54,833 bases of DNA from an uncultured bacterium (GTDB taxonomy: Bacteria > Bacillota > Negativicutes > Veillonellales > Veillonellaceae): assembly GCA_905214495.1 (NCBI GenBank), contig CAJMLW010000012.1, positions 1 to 54,833 of the forward strand. The letters are read 5' to 3'. Both the position numbers and the translations under genes were made by a program. A model generated the notes under the pieces. It saw nothing but the letters and a program-made list of their open reading frames with translations, ran no database searches and had not been told where the DNA came from. Shown piece after piece: positions 42,491 through 52,268 of this stretch. Each line of letters opens with the position of its first letter. Position 1 is the first letter of the stretch.

Positions 42491-43758
42491 CCTTTCACCA
42501 AAGAAGATATACGTTCAGAAACAGACGCTAATGGTACTGTTTCTTGTTCACTTGTTTCCATAAAACGAATGATGGCCTCTTGCTTAGCCAATTCATCATC
42601 ACCCAATATGATAACATATTTTGCATGAATTTTGTTAGCATATTTTAATTGAGCCTTCATACTTTTACCTTGTCCATCCATTTCTGCAGTGATATATGCG
42701 CTACGCAATGTTTGGCAAATTTTGAAAGCTTCTAATTTTGCAGTTTCTCCAAGGGCTACTACAAATACTGCTGGTTCGATTGTCGGTTCAGGCAACAAGT
42801 TTTGTTTTTCTAAAGCCAATAACAATCGTTCCATGCCCATTGCAAAACCAATAGCTGGTGTATGAGGACCATCGAGTTCCTCTACAAGGCCATCATAACG
42901 ACCACCACCGGCAACGGCACTTTGCGCACCTAATGGAGTATATTGAACTTCAAAGGCAGTTTTTGTGTAGTAATCTAGGCCACGAACCAAACGTGGATTT
43001 AGATTATATTGAATATTCGCCGCATCAAGTAATGTTTTAAGTTCTTCAAAATGGGTATTACATTCTTCGCATAGATGTTCATGAATCTCAGGAGCGCCTA
43101 CGGATAAGGCTTTGCACGTTTCATTTTTACAATCTAATAAGCGCAATGGATTTTTATATAACCGCTCTTGGCAATCTTCACAAAGTTGATCTTTTTTAGG
43201 TTCAAAGAATTCAATCAACTTTTGACGATACGTAGGACGACAATTTGGACAACCTACAGAGTTCACCTCTACATTGAGATCCTTAAGGCCGAAATCTTTC
43301 AACAACTGTACAATCATACAGATAACTTCGCTATCCACTACAGGAGATGGAGATCCGAGTACTTCTGCACCAAATTGATGGAATTCACGATAGCGACCAG
43401 CTTGCGGTTTATCGTGACGGAACATGGACCCCATATAGAACCATTTTGTTAAATTTTCTTTACCATACACCTTATTTTCAAGGTAAGCCCGTACGGCAGA
43501 AGCCGTATTTTCAGGGCGCAATGTATAGCTTTGTTCCTTGTCATCGCCAGTGGAGAAGGTATACATTTCCTTTGATACTACGTCCGTAGTTTCCCCAATG
43601 CCCCGTAAAAATAATTTTGTATCTTCAAAGGCAGGTGTGCGAATTTCACTAAAGCCATAAGCTTTACAAATTTCGCGCATATGCTGTTCTATATAATGCC
43701 AATTTACAATTTGTTCTGGCAAGAAATCTTGTGTACCTCTTGGTCTTTTAATAGCCAT
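42487..43758 (-). CDS. hisS: Histidine--tRNA ligase
   Basis: 423 aa. MAIKRPRGTQDFLPEQIVNW start, motif 2 region FYMGSMFRHDKPQAGRYREFHQFG, His-specific AGGGRYDGLVEELDG, C-terminal anticodon domain. The middle contains a Cys-rich insert (CPNCRPTYRQKLI...CEDCQERL...CLCEECNTHF-like pattern) seen in some clostridial HisRS. ATG 43758 has GGGAGG upstream and overlaps the hemZ stop (TAATG). Confidence 0.96.
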   Translation of the reverse strand: MAIKRPRGTQDFLPEQIVNWHYIEQHMREICKAYGFSEIRTPAFEDTKLFLRGIGETTDVVSKEMYTFSTGDDKEQSYTLRPENTASAVRAYLENKVYGKENLTKWFYMGSMFRHDKPQAGRYREFHQFGAEVLGSPSPVVDSEVICMIVQLLKDFGLKDLNVEVNSVGCPNCRPTYRQKLIEFFEPKKDQLCEDCQERLYKNPLRLLDCKNETCKALSVGAPEIHEHLCEECNTHFEELKTLLDAANIQYNLNPRLVRGLDYYTKTAFEVQYTPLGAQSAVAGGGRYDGLVEELDGPHTPAIGFAMGMERLLLALEKQNLLPEPTIEPAVFVVALGETAKLEAFKICQTLRSAYITAEMDGQGKSMKAQLKYANKIHAKYVIILGDDELAKQEAIIRFMETSEQETVPLASVSERISSLVKG

Positions 43759-45185
43759 TACACAACCTCCCAAAATGATTTACATAATGCATGCCTCTTA
43801 GCTAATAAAGCCTTTAATGTATCTGTATATACATCTACATCCTTTGGCATGTGTTGCTTTTTCTGTCTAAACGCAGGAGCCTTAATCCATTTAGATGATC
43901 CACCTGGTCCCATAGATATAATTGTTTGCCGCTCTTCCATGATTTGAATATTATATTCACACGCTTTACCTGGTAATGTATATCCAATATTTTCGAGTTG
44001 ACCTCTCATATATTGTTGACGATATAGATAATACGGCACATAACCTGCCTGCTCTAATCGTTCCTGAGCATACTGTACCATGTGTTTTACTATGGACTCA
44101 TCAGGTACATCATGTTGCATGTTCAAATCATATAGCGGACTACCACGTTTGATAGCTAACGTATGAATTGTAACATTTTCAGGCAAATTATGACAAATAT
44201 AATCCATGTTATGCACCATATGTTTTATATTTTGCCCTGGTAGACCTGCTATAAAATCCATATTAACAGCAAAATCTGTCTGTTTTTTAACATATTGATA
44301 CATATCATCGATATCTTGTGCGCTGTGTCCACGCCCGATGCGACGTAATATGGTATCGTCCATCGTCTGAGGATTAATGCTAATGCGATTCACATGACAT
44401 CGTTGCATAGACTGTATTTTTTCAGGGGTTATAGAATCTGGTCTTCCCGCTTCAACCGTAAATTCATGCCCTTTAGGTATCAATGTAGATAATCCAGTTA
44501 GGACATGATAAAAATCTTCATTATTCAATATAGTGGGTGTACCGCCACCCATATAGAGCGTATTCGTGTGCAAATTGTAAGTTTCACAAATCTGGCGTAC
44601 ATCATCTATATCCTCTAATAAGGCTGCTATAAATTCAGATTGTCGATGATACTCTTGATACAAACCGTATGGAAATGAACAATATATACAACGTGTTTCG
44701 CAAAATGGAATACCACAATAGAGGCTTATATCCTTATCAGAGTAAGACTCTAAAAAAGGACGCTCATATTGTCCAATACGACTAAGAATATCTAATTTTT
44801 CCAAAGACACAGAAAACTCGTCCCTAATGTGACGAGTTGCATCCTCTAATGAACCATATTGGTCTATATATTTATGAAGTAATTTAGTAGGACGCACCCC
44901 TACCATCGTACCCCACTCGTTATGAGCAGGTAAACCCTGTTCTGTACGCAACAATACGAGTAATGACTGGCCTATTGAGCGTCGGCCCATAGAAGATACA
45001 GGACCTGTCAAAGTATGTTCAACGCCACGAATAAATACGGTCAAGACATACATATCATCACGTTCGACAGCACGCAGAATCACATCAGCCTCTTCATTGC
45101 GTGAAAACAATCCGGCTGCGCCACAGTTGTGGGCCACTACCGATCCAAGCGGTAGTGGCCCTGTGTAATGATATCCATTAAGCAT
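43758..45185 (-). CDS. hemZ: Coproporphyrinogen dehydrogenase HemZ (radical SAM)
   Basis: 475 aa. Radical SAM motif C-ETR-C-IY-C in YCGIPFCETRCIYCSFP, SAM-binding YMGGGTPT, and the C-terminal HemN-like region (YYLYRQQYMRGQLENIGYTLPGKACEYN). Family role: anaerobic coproporphyrinogen III oxidation or a related haem step. ATG 45185 overlaps the fur stop by 8 bp; no strong ribosome site, so coupling is likely. TTG 45212 is an alternative. Confidence 0.88.
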   Translation of the reverse strand: MLNGYHYTGPLPLGSVVAHNCGAAGLFSRNEEADVILRAVERDDMYVLTVFIRGVEHTLTGPVSSMGRRSIGQSLLVLLRTEQGLPAHNEWGTMVGVRPTKLLHKYIDQYGSLEDATRHIRDEFSVSLEKLDILSRIGQYERPFLESYSDKDISLYCGIPFCETRCIYCSFPYGLYQEYHRQSEFIAALLEDIDDVRQICETYNLHTNTLYMGGGTPTILNNEDFYHVLTGLSTLIPKGHEFTVEAGRPDSITPEKIQSMQRCHVNRISINPQTMDDTILRRIGRGHSAQDIDDMYQYVKKQTDFAVNMDFIAGLPGQNIKHMVHNMDYICHNLPENVTIHTLAIKRGSPLYDLNMQHDVPDESIVKHMVQYAQERLEQAGYVPYYLYRQQYMRGQLENIGYTLPGKACEYNIQIMEERQTIISMGPGGSSKWIKAPAFRQKKQHMPKDVDVYTDTLKALLAKRHALCKSFWEVV

Positions 45186-45666
45186 GATGTGCCATTTTAT
45201 CGAGCTTTTCAAGTTCTGCTGGCGTCATATGCGCTTGGCAATCACTGCAGTAACCATATACTTTTAATTGATGGTCGATGGTACGGAAATTCAATTTCTT
45301 TGCAATGATAGATTCCAATGTTTCTAGCATATCATCTTCAAACTCGGAAACCTTACCGCATTTTACACAGATCAAATGATGATGGAAATGGGCAAACTCT
45401 TCGTCATTTAATTCATAACGATTACGGCCATCACCAAAGTCAAGACGTTTTAACAAATCTAGTTCTGTAAATAAATCCAATGTACGGTAGATAGTAGCAA
45501 GTCCGATATCTGGCGCTACTTCTTTTACCAATACATATACGTCTTCTGCACTCAAGTGATTTTCTTCAGCATCGATGAAAGCTTGTAAAATCGTTTGACG
45601 TTGTGTAGTCAATTTGTATTTTTTGTCTTTAATACGTTCTTTTAATTTTTCCAATGTTGTATTCAT
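45178..45666 (-). CDS. fur: Fur family transcriptional regulator
   Basis: 162 aa. N-terminal winged helix (YKLTTQRQTILQAF...LSAEDVYVLVKEVAPDIGLATIYRTLDLFTELDLLKR), metal-binding dimer domain with HFHHHLICVKCGKVSEFEDD and a C-terminal CSDC zinc site. Sequence fits Fur rather than PerR or Zur, but the metal cannot be proved from sequence. Sits inside the recJ-aspS operon and may act on the Fur-like boxes at the operon promoter. Confidence 0.88.
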   Translation of the reverse strand: MNTTLEKLKERIKDKKYKLTTQRQTILQAFIDAEENHLSAEDVYVLVKEVAPDIGLATIYRTLDLFTELDLLKRLDFGDGRNRYELNDEEFAHFHHHLICVKCGKVSEFEDDMLETLESIIAKKLNFRTIDHQLKVYGYCSDCQAHMTPAELEKLDKMAHHA

Positions 45667-45696
45667 AATTACTATCCCCTTTACTAAATAAATTAA

Positions 45697-46332
45697 TTAA
45701 GCACCTACAAATGGATTATATTGTTTTTCATAACCAATTTGTGTTTCTGGACCATGTCCAGGATATACCATCGTATTGTCTGGCAATGTATATAACTTTG
45801 TTTTAATCGCGTTGATGAGAGCATCATAATCACCTTCTACAAAATCAGTGCGCCCCACAGATTGATTAAATAAAGTATCCCCAACAAATACTAAACCCGG
45901 CATATAGTAGCATGCGCCGCCAGGTGTGTGACCTGGTGTTTCGTATACTGTCAAATCAATAGCACCACATGTGATGTGATCACCTTCATGAACCTCTATA
46001 ATGCGCCCTTTCACGGTGATAGGTGTGGGATTGCTATAATTACTTAGATTCAATTCCGGATCACTTAAGTATTTCACATCATTATGATGTATATAGATAG
46101 GCACATCGTAAGCATCTACAATGCCTTGTACGCCACCGATGTGATCCCCATGACCATGAGTTAAGAGAACTGCTTTCGGCTTTAAATTATGTTTTTTTAA
46201 GGATTCCAACACTTCTGTCGTAGCAGGATCGATAATGAACGCTTTCCCCTGTTCCTTATCGCCTATCACATAACAATTGGTTCCAAGCGGTCCCAACGGC
46301 ATACGCATGAGAACTAAATTTGATGTATCCAT
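45697..46332 (-). CDS. MBL-fold metallo-hydrolase (glyoxalase II-like)
   Basis: 211 aa. LLTHGHGDHIGGVQG gives the HxHxDH zinc site, with YETPGHTPGGACY and FVGDTLFNQSVGRTDF and VYPGHGPETQIGYE supplying further ligands. YqgX/glyoxalase II-like; substrate unknown, possibly a thioester. The start overlaps the relA stop (TAATG). Confidence 0.88.
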   Translation of the reverse strand: MDTSNLVLMRMPLGPLGTNCYVIGDKEQGKAFIIDPATTEVLESLKKHNLKPKAVLLTHGHGDHIGGVQGIVDAYDVPIYIHHNDVKYLSDPELNLSNYSNPTPITVKGRIIEVHEGDHITCGAIDLTVYETPGHTPGGACYYMPGLVFVGDTLFNQSVGRTDFVEGDYDALINAIKTKLYTLPDNTMVYPGHGPETQIGYEKQYNPFVGA

Positions 46333-48572
46333 TATGCACCACCTTTACTACGTTGTACCGTGTAAACTTCACGGATACGACGCAATTTAGTCATAACAAA
46401 ATCAAGTTGCGATATATCTCGAATTTCAACAACGATGTTGATCATTACATTTTTCGTATTTTCAAGGACTTTGGCATTCATATTGGTAATGGTAATTTTC
46501 AATTCTGAAAGTACCGCCATTACCTCCATGAGGATTCCTGATCTATCATAAGCTTGAATATCGATGCCTACATGGAAGGATTCACTCGATGCTTCATCCC
46601 ACGAAACTTCAATCATACGCTCTAAATCTTCCGGTGTATGACCAAGGCTTGTACAATCAGAGCGATGTACAGAAACACCACGACCTCTTGTAATATAACC
46701 GATAATATCGTCGCCTGGTACAGGATTACAACATTTCGCCATACGAACCATAACACCAGGCTCGCCTTTTACGAGAACACCAGTGCCATTCTTAGCCTTT
46801 TTAGCCCCTTGTACCTTTAACTTTTCAATGATTTGTTCCGTTGTTTTACGAGCATCTTCATGCTCTTTTGATTTTTTGTATAGTTCAACCAATCGCAATA
46901 GAACGGTACTTACCGGTATACCACCATAGCCACAAGCGGCATATAGTTCATTTTCAGTATTTGACTTCAACTGTTTTACAACTTGTTGAATGCGATTGTC
47001 ACTACAAAGCTCTTTCCAACTATAATTGAGGCGTTTTGCTTCACGTTCAAGGGATTCAAGACCTTTTTCAATATTTTCTTCTTTATTTTCTCGTTTGAAC
47101 CAATTGCGGATTTTGTTCTTACTTTCAGAAGAGCCTACAATATTGAGCCAATCAAGGCTTGGTTTACCAGTTTTGGAGGTAATAATATCAACGATATCCC
47201 CATTTTGCAATGTGTAATCAAGAGGCACAATTTTGCCATTAACTTTTGCCCCCACACAACGATGGCCTACATCGGTATGAACGCGATAAGCAAAGTCGAG
47301 TGGTACAGAACCGATAGGCAACTTAACCACATCACCCTTAGGTGTAAATACAAATACCTCACCAGAGAATACGTCTAATTTCAAAGCATTAACAAGTTCC
47401 TTAGGGTTAGACGTATCTTGCCATTCTAACACTTGACGAAGCCATGCAACCTTTTGGTCAAATTCTTTATCAGCGCCCTTATTACCTTCTTTGTAGCGCC
47501 AGTGAGCGGCGACACCATATTCGGAAACACGATGCATTTCCCATGTACGAATTTGGATTTCTACAGGTTGCCCCATCGTACCGATAACCGTAGTATGCAA
47601 TGATTGATACATGTTGGATTTCGGCATGGAAATATAATCTTTAAACCGATAAGGCAACGGTTTCCAAATACTATGAGCAATACCTAGAACAGCATAACAA
47701 TCCGGTACCGTATCAACGATAACGCGTACAGCCAGTAAATCGTAGATTTGAGACAAGTCGCGATTATCCTTTTTCATCTTTTTATAGATACTATAAAAAT
47801 GCTTTGGTCGTCCCTTTATATCCGCTTTGATACCGGCCTCACCAAGAGCCTTCGTCAATTGTTCCATCGTATCGTTAACGATATCTTCACGAGCTTGGCG
47901 CTTTTGTTTCATTTGATCAACGAGATCATAGTATTTATCTGGTTCTAGGTACCGGAAGGATAAATCCTCCAGTTCCCATTTTACGTTGAAAATACCGAGG
48001 CGATGAGCTAAAGGAGCAAAAATCTCCAATGTTTCTTTAGCAATGCGTTTTTGTTTATCGCTACGCATATGTTTCAAGGTACGCATATTATGCAACCGGT
48101 CACCCAGTTTGATAACGACAACGCGTACGTCTTTCGCCATGGCTAAAATCATCTTGCGATAATTTTCCATTTGGCGATCTTCTTTAGTTTCATATTGGAA
48201 CTGATTTAATTTTGTTACCCCATCAACGAGGAACGCCACTTCAGCGCCAAATAATTTTTCAATATCTTCCTTTGTATACTCCGTATCCTCAACGACATCG
48301 TGGAGCAAGGCTGCAATCAATGTAATATGATCGATTTGCAAATGAGCCAAAATCTCTGCCACTGCAAGAGGATGCATGATATATGGTTCACCGGAGGCTC
48401 TAAATTGACCTTCATGGGCTTTGTCTGCAAGAGTGAAAGCCTTCATGATTTGGTCGCATTCATCATCTCCTAGATACGAATGCACATAATCCATAAACTC
48501 TTTTAAGGCCTCTTCTTTATTAAAGCCTTTTTGTTCAACTAAGGCTTTACCTTCTTCATTTATGGTCATCAT
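46332..48572 (-). CDS. relA: Bifunctional (p)ppGpp synthetase/hydrolase RelA/SpoT
   Basis: 746 aa. N-terminal HD hydrolase with LLHDVVEDTEYT, synthetase domain (GRPKHFYSIYKKM; AVRVIVDTVPDCYAVLGIAHSIWKPLP), TGS (VFTPKGDVVKLPIGSVPLDFAY), zinc-finger/helical region with MVRMAKCCNPVPGDDIIGY, and a C-terminal ACT domain. Intact HD makes it the dual-function Rel type. AGGAGGTGA lies inside the recJ end; TAATG overlap. Confidence 0.96.
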   Translation of the reverse strand: MMTINEEGKALVEQKGFNKEEALKEFMDYVHSYLGDDECDQIMKAFTLADKAHEGQFRASGEPYIMHPLAVAEILAHLQIDHITLIAALLHDVVEDTEYTKEDIEKLFGAEVAFLVDGVTKLNQFQYETKEDRQMENYRKMILAMAKDVRVVVIKLGDRLHNMRTLKHMRSDKQKRIAKETLEIFAPLAHRLGIFNVKWELEDLSFRYLEPDKYYDLVDQMKQKRQAREDIVNDTMEQLTKALGEAGIKADIKGRPKHFYSIYKKMKKDNRDLSQIYDLLAVRVIVDTVPDCYAVLGIAHSIWKPLPYRFKDYISMPKSNMYQSLHTTVIGTMGQPVEIQIRTWEMHRVSEYGVAAHWRYKEGNKGADKEFDQKVAWLRQVLEWQDTSNPKELVNALKLDVFSGEVFVFTPKGDVVKLPIGSVPLDFAYRVHTDVGHRCVGAKVNGKIVPLDYTLQNGDIVDIITSKTGKPSLDWLNIVGSSESKNKIRNWFKRENKEENIEKGLESLEREAKRLNYSWKELCSDNRIQQVVKQLKSNTENELYAACGYGGIPVSTVLLRLVELYKKSKEHEDARKTTEQIIEKLKVQGAKKAKNGTGVLVKGEPGVMVRMAKCCNPVPGDDIIGYITRGRGVSVHRSDCTSLGHTPEDLERMIEVSWDEASSESFHVGIDIQAYDRSGILMEVMAVLSELKITITNMNAKVLENTKNVMINIVVEIRDISQLDFVMTKLRRIREVYTVQRSKGGA

Positions 48573-50563
48573 TATATCACCTCCTGCTGACTATATGTAA
48601 TAAACGTAACGGATGTGGTCAAATCAAGCTTACCATTGATGACATTCCAACGGATCATCGCTTGTCCATTATCGTTCGTTTCTTCGCTAATAATACCTAA
48701 TTCTTTAAACACATCAAGGGCCATCAATGCCGATGAACCATTTTGATTGGTGGATTTACGCCGCAAAATTTCTTGTTCCACATGGTATAAAGACTTAGCA
48801 CCGCCTTTTAATGCTAGGCGTACAATTGTATATATTTCACGTAAACCTTCAGCACTTAATTGAATAGGTTCTTCTATGATAGGCTCTATATCTTGAATCA
48901 TGAGTTGTGGCGATACAAAACCTTGCCATTCATTTTTTTGAAGTGTAAAGGCAACTTTCACATTCATGCCCTGAAATATATGTCTAAACAAATCGGGGCG
49001 ATTCCAAGCGATAGCATCAACGCTACCATTGGCTGTAGTCAAAATCACCTTACAGTGATTTTTAAGTTGCCCCATAAGTATAATGTCCTGCACCTTTGCA
49101 TCCATAACGCCAAATATAGGTGTGCTATTCCCCATTCCATATGGTTCTAAGGCTGACACACGATCTACGATATCTACATCAATATCATCAACAGGCAATG
49201 TGGCATCAATGGATACAACGGGAATATACTCATCAGGAGAAACTTGAACCTTACAATATTCTGTTAAACGATGACGCAATTCATCAATACGGCTAGCATC
49301 TATACTAAATCCAGCCGCTGCGGCATGGCCGCCAAATTGAATCAATATATCTTCACAGGATTTTAATGCATTATATATATTAAAACCTTCAATGCTACGA
49401 CAAGAGCCTTTACCTACGCCATTATCAATGCTAATAACAAGTGTAGGCTTGTAAAACTCTTCTACCAATCGCGATGCGACGATACCGATAACACCGGGAT
49501 GCCAATTTTCTCCAGCTACTACGGTTACATAATCTGCTAAATGGCCTTGAGCAGCCACATTAGTGCGGGCTTCTTCATGAATAGAACGTTCTATTTCTTG
49601 ACGCTCCATATTCGTTTCTTGTAATTCTTGAGCAATTGTTTCTGCCAAATCTACATCATCAGTAACAAGCAACTCAACAGCTCGTGTGGCATGAGTAACG
49701 CGTCCTGCTGCATTTAGACGCGGTGCTAAGGTAAATCCAATATGCCCTGCGGTGATCGTTTTATCATGTAAGCCGGCCACATCGATAAGCTTGTCGATGC
49801 CTAAATTAGGTAACTCGTTCATCTTCTTAAGTCCAGCCTGTACAATGATGCGGTTTTCTCCAACCAACGGAACGACATCAGCAACGGTTCCAAGTGCAAC
49901 GATATCTAAATCATCAAGATACCACTCTCCGCATTGACGCAACCAGAGCGCTTGGCATAATTTGAACGCAACACCTACACCGGATAAATTTTTATCTGTA
50001 TAGGGGCAATCTGGTTGTTTATGATTGATAACAGCTCGTGCTGGTGGAATTTGAGGCGGTGCAGTATGATGGTCCGTAATAATAATGTCAATACGATCGC
50101 CAATAGCCTCGACAATCTCATAAGAGCTAATACCACAATCCACCGTTATAACTAATGATGCGCCATCAGAGATAATATGCTCTAATGCCTCTAGATTTAA
50201 TCCATAGCCCTCGCTTTGTCGTTCCGGTATGTAATAGCTTACGCGAGCCCCCATTTTCACCAAAAAGCGATATAACAGCGATGTAGCAGTAATACCATCC
50301 ACATCATAATCACCATACACAACTATGGATTTTCCAGCCTCTATGGTTTCAAGAATAAGAGACACTGCAGTTTCCATATCCTTCAATGTGAACGGATCAA
50401 GCAAATCCTTCAATGTACCCTCTAAAAAGCGATGACCTTCATCAGTGTCTATATTCCGATTTACCATCAATCTCGCTACAATCGGATTTACACCGAGTTC
50501 ACGGATTAATGTATTCTCTTTTTCTATATCCCTTGGCATAACATGCCAACGTTTCTTCTTCAT
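48572..50563 (-). CDS. recJ: Single-stranded-DNA-specific exonuclease RecJ
   Basis: 663 aa. DHH domain (VVYGDYDVDGITATSLL; LVITVDCGISS; IIITDHHTAPP), DHHA1 (GGHAAAAGFSI), then an OB-fold and a C-terminal extension of about 100 residues. 5'-3' ssDNA exonuclease in recombination and mismatch repair. First gene of the recJ-relA-MBL-fur-hemZ-hisS-aspS operon. Confidence 0.95.
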   Translation of the reverse strand: MKKKRWHVMPRDIEKENTLIRELGVNPIVARLMVNRNIDTDEGHRFLEGTLKDLLDPFTLKDMETAVSLILETIEAGKSIVVYGDYDVDGITATSLLYRFLVKMGARVSYYIPERQSEGYGLNLEALEHIISDGASLVITVDCGISSYEIVEAIGDRIDIIITDHHTAPPQIPPARAVINHKQPDCPYTDKNLSGVGVAFKLCQALWLRQCGEWYLDDLDIVALGTVADVVPLVGENRIIVQAGLKKMNELPNLGIDKLIDVAGLHDKTITAGHIGFTLAPRLNAAGRVTHATRAVELLVTDDVDLAETIAQELQETNMERQEIERSIHEEARTNVAAQGHLADYVTVVAGENWHPGVIGIVASRLVEEFYKPTLVISIDNGVGKGSCRSIEGFNIYNALKSCEDILIQFGGHAAAAGFSIDASRIDELRHRLTEYCKVQVSPDEYIPVVSIDATLPVDDIDVDIVDRVSALEPYGMGNSTPIFGVMDAKVQDIILMGQLKNHCKVILTTANGSVDAIAWNRPDLFRHIFQGMNVKVAFTLQKNEWQGFVSPQLMIQDIEPIIEEPIQLSAEGLREIYTIVRLALKGGAKSLYHVEQEILRRKSTNQNGSSALMALDVFKELGIISEETNDNGQAMIRWNVINGKLDLTTSVTFITYSQQEVI

Positions 50564-50650
50564 AATCCAAAACCTCGGTAATAAGTAAATACAACGATGT
50601 TGATTAACAGCTCAATAATTTGTAATCAATATTAAAAAGTTTGTAATTCT

Positions 50651-50662
50651 ATTATCATTATC
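50651..50662. promoter_or_regulatory. Fur-like box at the recJ operon promoter
   Basis: ATTATCATTATC, i.e. GATAATGATAAT on the minus strand, matches two consecutive GATAAT hexamers of the Fur consensus. It lies 9 bp downstream of a TATAAT (50672-50677), overlapping the expected start site of the recJ operon. Confidence 0.55.
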
Positions 50663-50671
50663 ATTTCTTTT

Positions 50672-50677
50672 ATTATA
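50672..50677 (-). promoter_or_regulatory. Candidate -10 of the recJ operon
   Basis: TATAAT on the minus strand about 109 bp upstream of recJ; the -35 region (TTTATT-like) is weak. Confidence 0.4.
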
Positions 50678-50745
50678 CAACAAGAATCCTTATAAATAAA
50701 GGGTTATATCACTCTTTTTCATATACCCGCCACTTGTTCTTCTCA

Positions 50746-50789
50746 ACAAAATAGCACTGCTTATTATCATTCTCATAATAAACAGTGCT
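50746..50789 (-). terminator. Terminator after hydG
   Basis: AGCACTG / CAGTGCT outer stem continuing through TTATTAT / ATAATAA, followed by ATTTTG on the minus strand. The loop side contains a second Fur-like sequence (ATTATCATTCTC, 50763-50774). Confidence 0.7.
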
Positions 50790-50849
50790 GATTCATATTG
50801 CTATATTCTATTATTCACACATGAAACATTCGAAAATATTCAGGATAAA

Positions 50850-52268
50850 CTAGAAACGAAAATCCCTTTTTCCATCTTCCATTTGTGCAATGTAAGCCTT
50901 TGCCTTATCTTTTACCAAATCATTCTTAATATTTTCCAATTGGTCTTCGATAACCTTGGCACCATGTTTTTTCGTCTTTTCATCACCGTAATCCATGATG
51001 TATTCATTTAATGTCATCAACGCATTTGGTTGGCAACAGTTATGAATTTGACCGGATTTAGCAAGAGCCATAAAGCGGTCGCCAGTACGACCTGCACGAT
51101 AACAAGCGGTACAGAAACTAGGCACATAGCCAAGTTCCAATAACCAATCTACAATTTCATCCAATGTACGCGTATCGCTACGGTCGAATTGTGCGGAATT
51201 ATCTTCTGGTTTTTCCTCTTCTTTGTAGCCACCTACACTAGTACGAGAACCACCGCTAATTTGGGAAATGCCTAATGCCAAACCACGTTCACGCATAGAT
51301 TTGCTTTCACGAGTGGACATAATCATGCCTGTATACGGTGTTGATACGCGGATAAGAGCCACAATCTTTTCAAAGATATCATCCGGTACAGCATTACTAA
51401 AATCATCTACATCGATGTCATCAGCAGGGCAAATACGAGGTACAGAAATCGTATGAGGGCCCACACCATGAACAGCTTCTAAATGCTCGGCGTGCATCAA
51501 AAGGCCTACAAAATCATATTTATAATGTTCTAGACCATACAATACACCAATACCTACATCATCGATGCCACCTTCCATAGCTCGGTCCATCGCTTCTGTA
51601 TGGTACGCGTAATCGCTCTTAGGTCCTGTTGGATGTAAGGCTTCGTAATTTTCCTTATTATACGTTTCTTGGAACAATGTATAGGTACCAATACCAACAT
51701 CATGCAATTTTTTATAGTCTTCCACGGAGCATGCAGCAATATTAACATTCACGCGACGAATTTCGCCATTTTTATTTTTAATACTGTAAATCGTCTTTAT
51801 AGATTCCAAAATATACTCGAGAGGATTGTTAAGAGGATCTTCGCCAGATTCGATAACAATACGTTTATGCCCCATTGCTTCTAAGGCAATAACCTCCTCT
51901 CTAATTTGTTCTTGAGTCAATTTTTTCCTTTTAATATCGCGGTTCTTAGAGTGATATGGGCAATATACACAACCATTGATACAATAATTAGATAAATATA
52001 GCGGCGCAAACAATACAATGCGGTCACCATAAATAGCTTTTTTAATTTCTTTAGCTAGTGCAAATAGCTTTTCTTTGTATTCAGGCAACGGACATTCTAA
52101 GAGAACTGCCGCCTCTCTATGATTTAGCCCCTTAAATGTAGCCGCCTTCGCTAAAATTTGGTCTAATAATTCACGATTTTCTTTATTTTCCTCTGCATAG
52201 GCAAGAGTATCAAGGATTTCTTGATGAGAAATAAATTCCTCCGCCTTAGGAGATTTTACATCATACAT
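50850..52268 (-). CDS. hydG: [FeFe]-hydrogenase H-cluster maturase HydG
   Basis: 472 aa. Radical SAM motif C96-ING-C100-VY-C103, and the C-terminal auxiliary-cluster motif Cx2Cx22C at C386, C389 and C412 (FCTACYRAGR...NCC), diagnostic of HydG versus ThiH. Makes CO and cyanide from tyrosine for the [FeFe] H-cluster. hydE, hydF and hydA are not in the window. The two-TATACT promoter region upstream is described separately. Confidence 0.93.
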   Translation of the reverse strand: MYDVKSPKAEEFISHQEILDTLAYAEENKENRELLDQILAKAATFKGLNHREAAVLLECPLPEYKEKLFALAKEIKKAIYGDRIVLFAPLYLSNYCINGCVYCPYHSKNRDIKRKKLTQEQIREEVIALEAMGHKRIVIESGEDPLNNPLEYILESIKTIYSIKNKNGEIRRVNVNIAACSVEDYKKLHDVGIGTYTLFQETYNKENYEALHPTGPKSDYAYHTEAMDRAMEGGIDDVGIGVLYGLEHYKYDFVGLLMHAEHLEAVHGVGPHTISVPRICPADDIDVDDFSNAVPDDIFEKIVALIRVSTPYTGMIMSTRESKSMRERGLALGISQISGGSRTSVGGYKEEEKPEDNSAQFDRSDTRTLDEIVDWLLELGYVPSFCTACYRAGRTGDRFMALAKSGQIHNCCQPNALMTLNEYIMDYGDEKTKKHGAKVIEDQLENIKNDLVKDKAKAYIAQMEDGKRDFRF

